The notes beneath the pieces are model-generated. The model was not told the origin of the DNA, searched no databases, and worked only from the letters and a program-made list of their open reading frames with translations. DNA of 64,000 bases from Phycisphaerae bacterium. Its GTDB lineage: Bacteria; Planctomycetota; Phycisphaerae; UBA1845; Fen-1342. The position numbers and the translations under genes are program-made. Positions 1 through 8,673 of the stretch are shown here, piece after piece; within the stretch, counting starts at the first letter, position 1, and the number at the start of each line of letters is the position of its first letter. Location of the stretch: positions 1-64,000 of the forward strand of contig JANQNU010000058.1 of NCBI GenBank assembly GCA_028279405.1. Reading direction: 5' to 3'.

Positions 1-8
1 GAATCACA

Positions 9-130
9 GGGTGGGGCGGGCGTCTCGCCCGCCATTGGCCGCTCGCTTGCGCTCGCGGCTCGCGTTGGCGCCGCAGGCCCGAGCGCGCGGCACACCTACA
101 CAACGAGCCCCGAGCGCGAGCGAGGGGGCA
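9..130. repeat. Dispersed GC-rich intergenic repeat, copy 1
   Basis: This non-coding stretch opens with a short inverted repeat, GGCGGGCGTCTCGCCCGCC, followed by CCGCTCGCTTGCGCTCGCGG and later by GAGCCCCGAGCGCGAGCG. The same order of blocks returns near 4335 and 8126. It is a host-side repeat family found only between genes here. Nothing else is seen in bases 1-235 apart from the ribosome binding site of the next gene. Confidence 0.65.
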
Positions 131-235
131 AGTGTCGCTGGCGGCCTGTTACCCGGTGGCCCCGGGCAGGAAAATCCACGCTCACGCGTTAGAATCCAGC
201 ATCACGCGTAGCCGAAACAGAAGGAAGGAGAGGCC

Positions 236-1495
236 ATGAAGCTCCATTCACTACAACGTGCAGTGTTTTTGTCGCCGATGGTGCTGTTGACGGTCGTCGG
301 GTCGGCGTACGGACAGTGGCCGCAGTGGGGTGGGCCGCATCGCGACTTCGTCGTTCGCGACGGCGCGAAGCTCGCCGAAGCGTGGCCAACCGGCGGGCCG
401 AAGGTTCGCTGGCGCAAGCCGCTCGGGAACGGGTACTCCTCGATTGCGGTCGAGGGTGGGCGGCTGTTCACGATGATGCGCGCCGACGAGCGGGAGTATG
501 TCGTTTGTCTACGGGCCGAGAACGGTAGCGAGGCGTGGCGCCACGGCTGGGACGCGCCGCTCTTTGACGGATTCTTCGCGCAGTTCGGGAAGGGGCCGCA
601 TGCGACGCCGACGGTTATTGACGGTCGCGTTTTTGCCATCGGTGCGACAGCCAAACTCGTCGCGCTCGATGGATCGAAGGGGACGGTGCTCTGGTCACGC
701 GACCTGATGAAGGAGTTAGAGTTTACGCCGATGATCTGCGGCTATGCGTGCAGCCCGCTGCCGTACAAGGACACGATCATTCTCCCCGCCGGCGGCAAGG
801 GTCATGGAGTCGTCGCGCTGCGTCAGAAGGATGGATCCACGGCTTGGCATGCGCTCGACATCGAGTCGTCGTACGCTTCGCCGATACTGATCAATCTGGG
901 TGGTCAGGAGCAGTTGATCGTGTTCTCGCGCAAGGGGATCAACGGCCTCGACCCGGCCAACGGCGCTCTGCTCTGGGAGCACGCGCATTCGACACAGTAT
1001 GATGTGCATGCATGCACGCCCGTGTGGGACCCCGAGCGTAACGAGCTGTTCATTTCGTCCGCCTACGGCAGCGGCAGCGAGCTGTTGCGCCTCCAACGGG
1101 TCGACGGAAAGACGAAGGTCGAGTCGCGCTGGTCGAATCGCAAGATGCAGATTCACCACTCGAATGTCATTGTCGAGGACGGGCGGATTTTCGGTGTGAG
1201 CGGCGACTTCGGCGCCAAGCTCTTCTGTTGCGTAAACGCCAACGACGGGGAGTTCGTCTTCCGGGAGCGCGGCTTCACGAAGGCCAGTATCGTCCACGCC
1301 GACGGCAAGTTCATCATGCTTCAGGAGGACGGAACGCTCAGTCTGGCCCGGCCGGGGTCGGACGGCATTCGCACGCTCTCGTCATTTCCGCTGTTCGACA
1401 CGCGTTCGGGACCGGCATGGACCTCTCCGACGCTTGTCGGCAAACAGCTCTACGCGCGTGATCGCGCGGAGATCGTTGCCCTGGACCTCAACTAA
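236..1495 (+). CDS. Secreted PQQ-binding-like beta-propeller protein
   Basis: The 419-residue protein has an N-terminal signal peptide (hydrophobic to about residue 24, likely cleaved after AYG) followed directly by the WPQWGGPHRDF motif that starts many planctomycete PQQ-like (BamB-type WD40-like) propeller proteins. Repeated blades are visible, each with a GxLLWxH- or G-x-V-LW-type strand such as GTVLWSRD and NGALLWEHA. The ATG follows GGAGAGGCC. It is probably an extracytoplasmic binding protein or a quinoprotein-like fold without proven enzyme activity. It stands alone; the next gene begins about 250 bases away. Confidence 0.85.
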   Translation: MKLHSLQRAVFLSPMVLLTVVGSAYGQWPQWGGPHRDFVVRDGAKLAEAWPTGGPKVRWRKPLGNGYSSIAVEGGRLFTMMRADEREYVVCLRAENGSEAWRHGWDAPLFDGFFAQFGKGPHATPTVIDGRVFAIGATAKLVALDGSKGTVLWSRDLMKELEFTPMICGYACSPLPYKDTIILPAGGKGHGVVALRQKDGSTAWHALDIESSYASPILINLGGQEQLIVFSRKGINGLDPANGALLWEHAHSTQYDVHACTPVWDPERNELFISSAYGSGSELLRLQRVDGKTKVESRWSNRKMQIHHSNVIVEDGRIFGVSGDFGAKLFCCVNANDGEFVFRERGFTKASIVHADGKFIMLQEDGTLSLARPGSDGIRTLSSFPLFDTRSGPAWTSPTLVGKQLYARDRAEIVALDLN

Positions 1496-1748
1496 TGTAC
1501 CGTTTCGCGGGTGGGGCGGGATGCGTCCCGACTCACCCGGGCGTCCAGCGGCACAATCGGTGACGTTCCCACTACCTTTCGACGGAACGACCGCTGCACG
1601 AATAGTCGGGCGCGCGACCCGAATCCCGGTAGGGCCGCGCGTGGCCTCCAGCGCCCGGACAGTCCTCGGCACATCTGTGGGTCCTTGGACCGGGCTTGGT
1701 CCAGCGGTACACTGGTGAGTGCATCCGATCCTTGACCCGGGATGTTCT

Positions 1749-2453
1749 GTGACGTTGCCGAACCAAATCACGCTCTTGCGGATCGTACTCGCGATCGTGT
1801 TCTTCGCGGTGTTGTCGTTCTTCGACGCCACCCGCCTCGATGAAACGCGGTGGCTGGTGACGGTCGCGTTCGTGCTGTTCGTCGTGGCGGCGATCAGCGA
1901 CTGGCTCGACGGCATGTTGGCGCGCCGACTAGACGTGGTCAGCACGTTCGGGCGGGTCATCGATCCTGTCGCCGACAAGGTACTGATCTGCGGTGCATTC
2001 CTTTTCTTCTCGAGCGACGTCTTCTTCGACGGGGCGCAGAACATCACGGGCGTCGCGGCGTGGATGTCGGTGGTCGTGCTCGGGCGCGAGTTGCTGGTGA
2101 CGGCCTTGCGTTCACACAGCGAGGCCAGCGGATCGGATTTCAGCGCCGTCTGGAGCGGCAAGATCAAGATGTTTGTGCAATCAATCACCGCCGGTGTGAT
2201 CCTCGGCCGGATTGCGTTCAGGCTCGATTCGTTTGCGCCGCTCGCCACCGTTCTGATTTACGCGACCGTGATTGTGACGCTGATCTCGATGTTGACCTAT
2301 CTGAATCGTGCAAAAGGATTCCTGCTCGAATCCCGTGGAAAATCCCCCGAACCCTCCCCCCATCCTTCTCCCGATCGATCCTCCGGCGGACCGCATTCCG
2401 ACTCGTCGGAGGGGTCGGAGTCGCACACGCGAGTGAAGGGAGCTTCCGCGTGA
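1749..2453 (+). CDS. pgsA: CDP-diacylglycerol-glycerol-3-phosphate 3-phosphatidyltransferase
   Basis: PgsA makes phosphatidylglycerophosphate from CDP-diacylglycerol and glycerol-3-phosphate in the inner membrane. The CDP-alcohol phosphotransferase signature D-x2-DG-x2-AR-x8-G-x3-D-x3-D is intact as DWLDGMLARR...GRVIDPVADK. Several hydrophobic helices surround it, and the N-terminus VTLPNQITLLRI is typical of the family. The GTG at 1749 is preferred to the in-frame ATG at 1719 because it places the conserved LPNxIT at the N-terminus. The C-terminal tail is Ser/Pro rich. Its stop codon overlaps the GTG start of pgpA. Confidence 0.93.
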   Translation: MTLPNQITLLRIVLAIVFFAVLSFFDATRLDETRWLVTVAFVLFVVAAISDWLDGMLARRLDVVSTFGRVIDPVADKVLICGAFLFFSSDVFFDGAQNITGVAAWMSVVVLGRELLVTALRSHSEASGSDFSAVWSGKIKMFVQSITAGVILGRIAFRLDSFAPLATVLIYATVIVTLISMLTYLNRAKGFLLESRGKSPEPSPHPSPDRSSGGPHSDSSEGSESHTRVKGASA

Positions 2454-3025
2454 GGCGGGAGGTGGCGCCGGGGGACTGGTTCAAGGTCTTGACGATCACC
2501 GTCCTCGGCAGCGGCTTTGCGCCGTTCGCCTCCGGCTCGTGGGGTTCGCTGGCGGCTGTTCTGCTGTATCTCCCGTTGCTGCTTGCGGCCCGAACGTTGG
2601 GCTGGTCCGCGGGCTCGCTCGCGGGTCTGACCGCGGTCGGGATTCTGTTGGCATGTATTTGGAGCATACAGTTCGGCGAATGGGCGATCGCGCGCTTCGG
2701 TCGCAAGGATCCCAAGCAGTTCGTGCTGGATGAGTTCGCCGGTCAGTGGATTGCGCTGCTCTGGCTGCCGATCGTGATCGATGCTGGCTGGGCGACCGTG
2801 GCGGCGGTCTTGTTCGTGCAACTGTTCTTCTTCCGACTGACCGACGTGCTCAAGGTTCCGCCGGCGGCGCAGTTCGAGCGTTTGCCGGCCGGGTGGGGGG
2901 TGCTGTTCGACGACCTGGCGGCGGGCGTTTATGCGTTGCTGCTGGGGCATCTCTTCTGGCGTTTTCTGCCGGCCGCCGAGTGGCTCGGGCTGCCGCTGAG
3001 CGATTTTGGCGGGAGTGCCGGTTGA
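2450..3025 (+). CDS. pgpA: Phosphatidylglycerophosphatase A
   Basis: PgpA removes the phosphate from phosphatidylglycerophosphate, the step after PgsA. The 191-residue protein has the family N-terminal motif (GSGFAPFASGSWGS), a central D-E-FAGQW block and the late FRLTDVLK...GVLFDDLAAG motif, with several membrane helices. It starts at GTG 2450, overlapping the pgsA stop (GTGA), and its own stop overlaps the ATG of uppP (TGATG). This indicates translational coupling of three lipid genes. The longer in-frame ORF that begins at 1850 runs inside pgsA and is not a real start. Confidence 0.9.
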   Translation: MRREVAPGDWFKVLTITVLGSGFAPFASGSWGSLAAVLLYLPLLLAARTLGWSAGSLAGLTAVGILLACIWSIQFGEWAIARFGRKDPKQFVLDEFAGQWIALLWLPIVIDAGWATVAAVLFVQLFFFRLTDVLKVPPAAQFERLPAGWGVLFDDLAAGVYALLLGHLFWRFLPAAEWLGLPLSDFGGSAG

Positions 3026-3828
3026 TGGAGGCACTCAAGGCGGTCGCGCTTGGCGTGATCGAAGGACTTACCGAGTTCCTGCCGGTTTCCAGTACCGGCC
3101 ACATGATCATCGCCAATCCGCTGCTCGGGGTCGACCCGGAACTGCCGCGCTGGCGCATCTTCCTGATCGTGAGTCAGCTCGGCGCGATCGCGGCGGTCAT
3201 CCTCTACTTCTGGCGCGACCTGTGGCGACAGACATTTCAGACGCGGGTCGCTTCCGTGCGTGACCATCTGATGGTCAAGCTGATCGTGGGCGTGTTCCCT
3301 GCGCTGGTTGCCGGCTATTTCGCGAATGACTATCTCGAGCAGCATCTCGAGAACAACCCGCAAGCGGTCGCCGGCGCGCTGATCGTCGGCGCGATTGCGA
3401 TGGAGATCATTGAACGTCGATATCGACGTGGGACCGATATGCGGATCGATGACGTCAGCTACCGTCAGGCGTTCCTGATCGGCATCGCGCAGTGCCTGGC
3501 GATCTGGCCCGGCATGTCGCGGGCGGCATGCACGATCATGGGCGGGTTGATCGTCGGTTTATCGCCGCGCGTTGCGGCACAGTTCTCGTTCTATCTTGCG
3601 ATTCCGACGATGCTCGCCGCGAGTGCGAAGCGAATTTGGGACTACGGTGACCAGGTCCGTGCGAACGACCTCGGCGTCGTCGGTCTCGGTACTGCGGTCG
3701 CGTTCCTGGTCGCGTTGGGGGTCGTTGCGAGCTTCCTGCCGTACGTTCAGCGGCACCGCTTCACGCCTTTCGCGATCTATCGCGTCTTGCTCGGCGTCGG
3801 TGTCTTGCTGTATTTTGGTACCCGGTAG
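3025..3828 (+). CDS. uppP: Undecaprenyl-diphosphatase (bacitracin resistance BacA/UppP)
   Basis: The 267-residue polytopic protein hydrolyses undecaprenyl pyrophosphate to recycle the peptidoglycan carrier lipid. The active-site block EGLTEFLPVSSTGH is intact near the N-terminus, and the second conserved block is seen as QCLAIWPGMSRAACTIMGGL. The ATG at 3025 overlaps the pgpA stop by one base. The grouping of pgsA, pgpA and uppP joins phospholipid and cell-wall lipid supply. Longer upstream extension in the same frame runs through pgpA and is not coding. Confidence 0.95.
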   Translation: MEALKAVALGVIEGLTEFLPVSSTGHMIIANPLLGVDPELPRWRIFLIVSQLGAIAAVILYFWRDLWRQTFQTRVASVRDHLMVKLIVGVFPALVAGYFANDYLEQHLENNPQAVAGALIVGAIAMEIIERRYRRGTDMRIDDVSYRQAFLIGIAQCLAIWPGMSRAACTIMGGLIVGLSPRVAAQFSFYLAIPTMLAASAKRIWDYGDQVRANDLGVVGLGTAVAFLVALGVVASFLPYVQRHRFTPFAIYRVLLGVGVLLYFGTR

Positions 3829-3868
3829 CGGGTTCCGGCGTATTCGAGCGAGGATGGTGGGGTGAATC

Positions 3869-4141
3869 ATGGTTCGATCTGTCGTTGTCATGATTGTCGG
3901 CGTGTTGCTGATTGGCTTCGCGTGGTATTGGGCTACGGTACCGGCATCAAATCAAGTGACGCTCCTTGAGTTGGCCATACTGATGAAGGAAAACAGACGT
4001 CCGCCTTTGATGGATGCGCAGCCGGAGATGGATCCGGTGCAGCGTCTTTTCCAGAGCGCTCTCGCGGGAGCAACCGGATTGGTCTGCTTCACGCTCGGAC
4101 TGTGGCGGTACCTCAGCTTCGGCGTGACGACGAGACGCTGA
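3869..4141 (+). CDS. Small membrane protein of unknown function
   Basis: The 90-residue product has an N-terminal hydrophobic segment (about residues 3-22) and a second near the C-terminus (about residues 66-84), separated by a polar region rich in Met, Pro and charged residues. No family is recognised. It lies 40 bases after uppP on the same strand and may be cotranscribed with it. Confidence 0.55.
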   Translation: MVRSVVVMIVGVLLIGFAWYWATVPASNQVTLLELAILMKENRRPPLMDAQPEMDPVQRLFQSALAGATGLVCFTLGLWRYLSFGVTTRR

Positions 4142-4476
4142 TGCCGCCGTTGTTGCGCGAGGCAGTCCGTCGGATGGCGGAGGTCGCGAGCCCGTCGCCG
4201 GATCGGCCATTGTGGGGTGCGGAGCCGCCCGCGGCCCGGCCCGTACGGCCGCCTGGCCACGAGTAGCGTCCGGTCGTAGCGCGCTCCGCTCACCGGACGG
4301 CGCTATGAGCGACTGCGGTTCGTCCTTGCCGTCTAGGGTGGGGCGGGCGTCTCGCCCGCTATTGACCGCTCGCTTGCGCTTCGCGGCTCGCATTGACGGC
4401 GCTCGGCTCAGTAGCGGCCCGCACTGACGCGTCCGTCCGAGGAGGGCAATGCCTGCTAATCGCCGCGGGTTACAGC
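4142..4476. repeat. Intergenic region with dispersed repeat copy 2 (4335-4425)
   Basis: No gene is seen in this 335-base gap between two convergent genes. The second copy of the GC-rich repeat lies at about 4335-4425, with the inverted block GGGCGGGCGTCTCGCCCG followed by CCGCTCGCTTGCGCTTCGCGG. Its position between convergent genes would suit a transcription-end role, but that is inference. Confidence 0.6.
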
Positions 4477-5616
4477 CTACTGCATCTGCATGATGAAGTA
4501 GGCGGCCGCGCCGACGACGATCAGGCCGGCCAGCACCGCCAGCGTGATCTTGATCCAGCTCCACGGGCGTTCACCCTGTACTTCGCCGGTCCGGGCGTTG
4601 ACCAGGAAGCGGTACACCTTCGCGCGATAGCGGTACGCGCTGACCCATACGGGCAGCAGCAGATGCTTGAAGGTCGTGTTCTGATAGGTCGAGCGCATCT
4701 CGTGGATGCGTTGGTGGTCGCCGCCGATGTCGCCGCAGATTGTGCTGCGGATGGTGGGTTCCATGATGCGTTGCGCGATCCCGAACCCTTCGTCCAGGCT
4801 GATTTGATACTGTTCGGCGCGGAAGCCGCTGAGATACGCCTCGGTGTACGGTACGAGTTCCGCGAGGTCCCACGGTTCGAGTCGGGTTACGTACTTTTCC
4901 GGGAGCGATCGGCTGGCGCACACCAACACGTCGTCGAAGTCGTTGTGGACTGTGCCGGAGACCCATGTCCAACGCGTCTTGCGCACCTGCCGCGTGCGCG
5001 TGACCGTGCGGCCGTTTTCCTGGGTCGTGTAGGTTTGTGTGACCCAGTAGTCGTCGCCGCGCTGGCCGCTGTACTGGGTGGTCGCGTATGTATCGTAGGT
5101 CCAGAAGGGAAGGTAGATCCCGGACAGTTTCTGGTCGATCTTGGCGTAACGTTTCAATGCGTTCGGGGCGAACCAGAGGCTGCGGATCCACGTGCGGAAC
5201 GAGTCGCGGGCCGCCTCCCGCGGGATCTTGAACGGCAGCAGCGATCGCGGCTGGAGCAGTCGGCGGGTATGCGTCTTCAGCACGATGTTCGAGCCGCAGA
5301 ACGGGCACTCCAGTGCCGTCACGTGTTCCGGGCGCTCGAATTCGGCCGCACATGCGTCACACTTGACCAGCGTGCACTCGACGCGGTCGGCGTCGGCGAC
5401 CGCTTCTTCCAGATGTTGGTTGAAATCGAGTTCGAGGATTGCTTCTTCGGACGCCGCGATCGGGTCCTCGGCACCACAGTACGGACACGCGAGCAGCTCG
5501 GCACCGGGTTTGAAGGCCAGCTGTGCGCCGCACTGGTCGCACGGAAAACGCCGTTCAGCGTTCGAATCCGCTCGTTCGCGTGTCTCTTCGCTCATACGCG
5601 CGTCGTCGGCCTGCAT
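4477..5616 (-). CDS. Zinc-ribbon protein with C-terminal membrane anchor
   Basis: The 379-residue protein carries two zinc-ribbon-like Cys pairs near the N-terminus: CDQC...CPYC (about residues 26-52) and CDAC...CPFC (about 85-112). A long central part rich in Tyr/Trp follows, with YLPFWTYDTYATTQYSGQRGD. A single hydrophobic helix near the C-terminus (about 356-377) would anchor it in the membrane. The family is often labelled as a replication-factor-Y or TFIIB-type zinc-finger protein, but no enzymatic role is established. It begins two bases after the SPFH gene upstream, so the two are very likely one operon. The inner ATG at 5595 is an alternative start. Confidence 0.7.
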   Translation of the reverse strand: MQADDARMSEETRERADSNAERRFPCDQCGAQLAFKPGAELLACPYCGAEDPIAASEEAILELDFNQHLEEAVADADRVECTLVKCDACAAEFERPEHVTALECPFCGSNIVLKTHTRRLLQPRSLLPFKIPREAARDSFRTWIRSLWFAPNALKRYAKIDQKLSGIYLPFWTYDTYATTQYSGQRGDDYWVTQTYTTQENGRTVTRTRQVRKTRWTWVSGTVHNDFDDVLVCASRSLPEKYVTRLEPWDLAELVPYTEAYLSGFRAEQYQISLDEGFGIAQRIMEPTIRSTICGDIGGDHQRIHEMRSTYQNTTFKHLLLPVWVSAYRYRAKVYRFLVNARTGEVQGERPWSWIKITLAVLAGLIVVGAAAYFIMQMQ

Positions 5617-5617
5617 A

Positions 5618-6736
5618 TTACTGCGGCGGCAACGGCGGCGGGACGGCGTCGAACAGCGGCTTCAGCTCGGCGACCTCCGACGCAGGCGCCCAGTTCTCCA
5701 TGCCTTGCTTCCACGCAAGTGTCGTACCGGTGACCTCGCCGGACTGGATCTTGAGCTTGATCGCGTTCAGGTCCAGCGGACCCACCCGCTGCTGATTGAT
5801 CCCCAGATAGAACTGCGTCTGTCCGGGCAACGGCGGCGGTGCAGCCCCCCCCGACTGCCCGCTCGAACCCGGTTGTTGTTGCTGGCTGAATGCCTGGCCC
5901 ATCTGGTTGGCCATCGCAAAACCCATTCCCATACCCATCCCGCCGGCCGCGGCACCCCCGGGGTTCTTCGCGGCTTCGGCCATCGCTTCCGCCGCCTGGA
6001 ATTGTGTGTAAGCGCTCAGGTTGCCGATCACGCCCATGCTCGTTCGCTTGTCGAGCGCTTCCTCCACCTTCGGCGGGAGCGAGATGTTCTCCACCAGCAG
6101 CGTCGGCAACTCCAACCCGTACCCGGCAAATTCCGGAGTGAGCCGGTTCTTCACGAACGTGCCCAACTCGTCGTAGTTGCCCGCCAGGTCCAGCACCGGG
6201 ATCTTGCTCTCTCCGAGAATATCCGTGAACCGTGCCACGATCAGGTTGCGCAGCTGGTCCGTGATGTCCTCCGTCCGGAAGTGTCCGTCCGTACCGACGA
6301 TCTCGCGGATCATTTCCGCTGGGTCCGAAATCCGCGTCGTATAGGTGCCGAAGGCCCGAAGCCGAACCGGACCGAACTCCGCGTCGCGCAGCATGACCGG
6401 ATTCTTCGTGCCCCATTTCAGGTCCGTGAAGGTCCGCGTATTGCAGTAGTAGACCTCGGCCTTGAACGGGCTGTTGAACCCGTGCGCCCAGCCCATCAGC
6501 GTTGACAGGATCGGCAGGTTCTTGGTCTCGAGGGTATAGGTGCCGGGCTGGAACACATCCGCCAACTGACCCTCGTTGACGAACACCGCCGCCTGACCCT
6601 CGCGTACGACGAGCTTGGCGCCGTGCTTGATCTCGTTCTGATAACGTTCGAAGCGGTGGACCAGCGTGTCGCTGCTGCTGTCCGTCCATTCGATAATGTC
6701 GATCAGTTCGCCGCGAATCTTGTCCCATATGCCCAT
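5618..6736 (-). CDS. SPFH-domain protein with C-terminal GYF_2 domain (YdjI/virion-core-like)
   Basis: The 372-residue protein matches the bacterial 'virion core protein' type of SPFH protein: N-terminal MGIWDKIRGELIDIIEW, then an SPFH/band-7 domain to about residue 230. A Gly/Met/Gln-rich linker (GGAAAGGMGMGMGF...QQQQ) leads to a GYF_2-type module at about 300-355 (FYLGINQQRVGPLDLNAIK...WKQGMENWAP). No strong N-terminal membrane helix is present. SPFH proteins form membrane-associated oligomers; the GYF module probably binds proline-rich partners. It is coupled to the zinc-ribbon gene downstream. Confidence 0.8.
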   Translation of the reverse strand: MGIWDKIRGELIDIIEWTDSSSDTLVHRFERYQNEIKHGAKLVVREGQAAVFVNEGQLADVFQPGTYTLETKNLPILSTLMGWAHGFNSPFKAEVYYCNTRTFTDLKWGTKNPVMLRDAEFGPVRLRAFGTYTTRISDPAEMIREIVGTDGHFRTEDITDQLRNLIVARFTDILGESKIPVLDLAGNYDELGTFVKNRLTPEFAGYGLELPTLLVENISLPPKVEEALDKRTSMGVIGNLSAYTQFQAAEAMAEAAKNPGGAAAGGMGMGMGFAMANQMGQAFSQQQQPGSSGQSGGAAPPPLPGQTQFYLGINQQRVGPLDLNAIKLKIQSGEVTGTTLAWKQGMENWAPASEVAELKPLFDAVPPPLPPQ

Positions 6737-6978
6737 GCGTCCACCTGCCTTTCGGTCGGTTCGGAGCCCGATTTTGCCCCACGTCCAAAGGAGTATACGG
6801 AATTCCGCCCCGGGCGCGAATTATAGATCGAACGCGCGATTATCAGGGCCCCAACGGCTCCATACGCTCGATCGGCAGCACCAGCCCGGGGCCTGCGGAG
6901 AAACTTTGCGTGAATCGACCGTACCGGCGTCGCCCTAATCGTGGACGAATGACAGGGTTTTCACAGGAGCAGCAGACG

Positions 6979-8082
6979 ATGACGATCGCGATCAGCCCGC
7001 CGGACCGGCACGAGGCCCCCACGCCCGAATTCTGGAGCAACCGCATTCTCGAATCTCTCGGCGGGGCCATGACGATCTTCACGATGTACATCGGCGATCG
7101 GCTCGGCTACTACCGAGCACTTGCGCGGACCACCCGCGGTCTGACGTCGGCCGAACTCGCGGCATCCTGCGACACCGTCGAGCGCTACACCCGCGAATGG
7201 CTCGAACAGCAGGCCACCACCGGCTTCGTTGCGGTCGACGATATCGAGGCGGATGGAACGGAGCGGCGCTACAGCCTGCCCCCGGGGGCCGCGTCGGTGC
7301 TGGTCGACCGCAACAGCCTGGACTACTTCGCGCCGCTCGGACGATTGTTCGTCGGTGCCACGCGCCCGATACACGCCGTCGTTGACGCCCATCGACACGG
7401 CGGCGGCGTACCGTACAAAGCCTACGGCGAAGACATGGTTGTCGGCCAGGCGGAAATCAACCGACCGATGTTCCTCCAGCAGCTCGGGCACGAATGGTTG
7501 CCGGCGCTTCCCGACGTCCATGCCAAACTCGAGGCCGGAGGGCGGGTGGCCGACATCGGCTGCGGTGCCGGCTACTCGAGCATCGGAATCGCCACCGCGT
7601 ACCCGGAAGTACGGATTGATGGCTACGACGCCGACGGCGCATCGATCAAGCACGCCGTGCGAAACGCCGCAGTGGCCGAGGTCGACGATCGCGTCAACTT
7701 CTATGCCCAGGACGCCGTCGAGGCGGAGGGTACATATGATCTGGTCATCGCGCTCGAATGCCTTCACGACATGTGCAATCCCGTCGAAGTGCTGCGCAAT
7801 CTGCGTCGACTCGCCGGCGAAGACGGAACGGTCCTGATCGTCGACGAACGCACGAGCCACCGCTTCGGCGGCGCGGGCAGCGATATCGAGTGGATGCTCT
7901 ACGGCTGGAGCGTGCTGCACTGTCTTCCGGTCGGAATGACCGATGCACCGTGCGCCGGGACCGGGACCGTGATGCGACCGGATACGCTTCGAGAGTACGC
8001 CCAGGCCGCTGGGTTTGCCGACGTTGAAGTGCTTCCGATCGACAACTTCCTGTTCCGCTTCTACAAGCTGGTCAGCGAATAG
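6979..8082 (+). CDS. SAM-dependent methyltransferase with N-terminal winged helix
   Basis: The 367-residue protein has an N-terminal winged-helix-like region (about 20-100), as in Rv2258c-type methyltransferases. A class I SAM-binding core follows, with motif I VADIGCGAGYSS (about 190-201), an acidic strand end DGYDAD, and VIALECLHDM later. The substrate cannot be told. The start at 6979 is chosen because AGGAG lies 11 bases upstream; in-frame ATGs at 6910 and 6949 lack this. It is transcribed divergently from the SPFH gene and stands alone. Confidence 0.8.
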   Translation: MTIAISPPDRHEAPTPEFWSNRILESLGGAMTIFTMYIGDRLGYYRALARTTRGLTSAELAASCDTVERYTREWLEQQATTGFVAVDDIEADGTERRYSLPPGAASVLVDRNSLDYFAPLGRLFVGATRPIHAVVDAHRHGGGVPYKAYGEDMVVGQAEINRPMFLQQLGHEWLPALPDVHAKLEAGGRVADIGCGAGYSSIGIATAYPEVRIDGYDADGASIKHAVRNAAVAEVDDRVNFYAQDAVEAEGTYDLVIALECLHDMCNPVEVLRNLRRLAGEDGTVLIVDERTSHRFGGAGSDIEWMLYGWSVLHCLPVGMTDAPCAGTGTVMRPDTLREYAQAAGFADVEVLPIDNFLFRFYKLVSE

Positions 8083-8590
8083 GACGACTCCCCGGGGCCT
8101 CGCTAGAACGATCCCAAGAAACGAAGGTAGGGCAGGCGTCTCGCCCGCCATTGCCCGCTCGCCTGCGCTCGCGGCTCGCATTAGCGTCGCTCGGCGCCGT
8201 AACGGTCCGCGAGGACCGAACGCCCCGAGCCCCTAGTGCGAGCGAGGGGAGGAGGGAGCAAGCTTCCTTTGCGAGGCCTTGTCGGCGCCAAAAGCCCACG
8301 GCGCAACCACAAAACGAGCCCCGAGCGCGAGCGAGGGGATCATGATGCGTGCGACGCGAGAACCCGTCCGGGCTCGTTGGGTCGGGAGCTTTAGCTAGAG
8401 GTCGGTGCCCCACCCCATCTTGGGGTGGGGGACGGAAAGAGGTTGTCGTCAATCCCTCATCCCTAGAAGGGATGGGGCACCGTGCCCGTGGGGCAGACAC
8501 GGTGGGTGGCACTGGCGGCTTGCCCGCCAGTGACGCGGCGTTGCGTCGTTAGGAACGGAACTCCCAGAGAGCGACGGGTTCGGGGCCATC
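8083..8590. repeat. Intergenic region with dispersed repeat copy 3 (8126-8250 and 8311-8340)
   Basis: No gene is supported here. The third copy of the GC-rich repeat starts at about 8126 (GGCAGGCGTCTCGCCCGCC, then CCGCTCGCCTGCGCTCGCGG). The companion block GAGCCCCGAGCGCGAGCG occurs near 8315, with a relative at about 8225. A short inverted repeat built on CCCCATC/GATGGGG lies at about 8410-8475. The region separates convergent genes. Confidence 0.55.
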
Positions 8591-8640
8591 AAAAATGAAC
8601 GCATCGCGCCCGCCGAATAAGGTGCGCGAGCGCGATGCGT
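8591..8640 (-). terminator. Rho-independent terminator of the M56 peptidase gene
   Basis: A perfect 11-bp stem (ACGCATCGCGC at 8599-8609 with GCGCGATGCGT at 8630-8640) lies just past the stop of the leftward M56 gene. Read on the minus strand it is followed by TTCATTTTTG. Confidence 0.7.
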
Positions 8641-8673
8641 AACCGGGAGTATTGGTGTTCGTCGTTGTTGGAC

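Noticed and set aside
1382-2248. 288-codon minus-strand frame over the beta-propeller gene end and pgsA
   Set aside because: It is antisense to two well-supported genes and has a Thr/Ser/Arg composition typical of shadow frames.
4393-5733. 446-codon plus-strand frame over the zinc-ribbon gene
   Set aside because: It is antisense to the gene with clear zinc ribbons and membrane helix.
8083-8673. Small genes in the GC-rich gap after the methyltransferase
   Set aside because: The open frames are made of the dispersed repeat and lack start signals.
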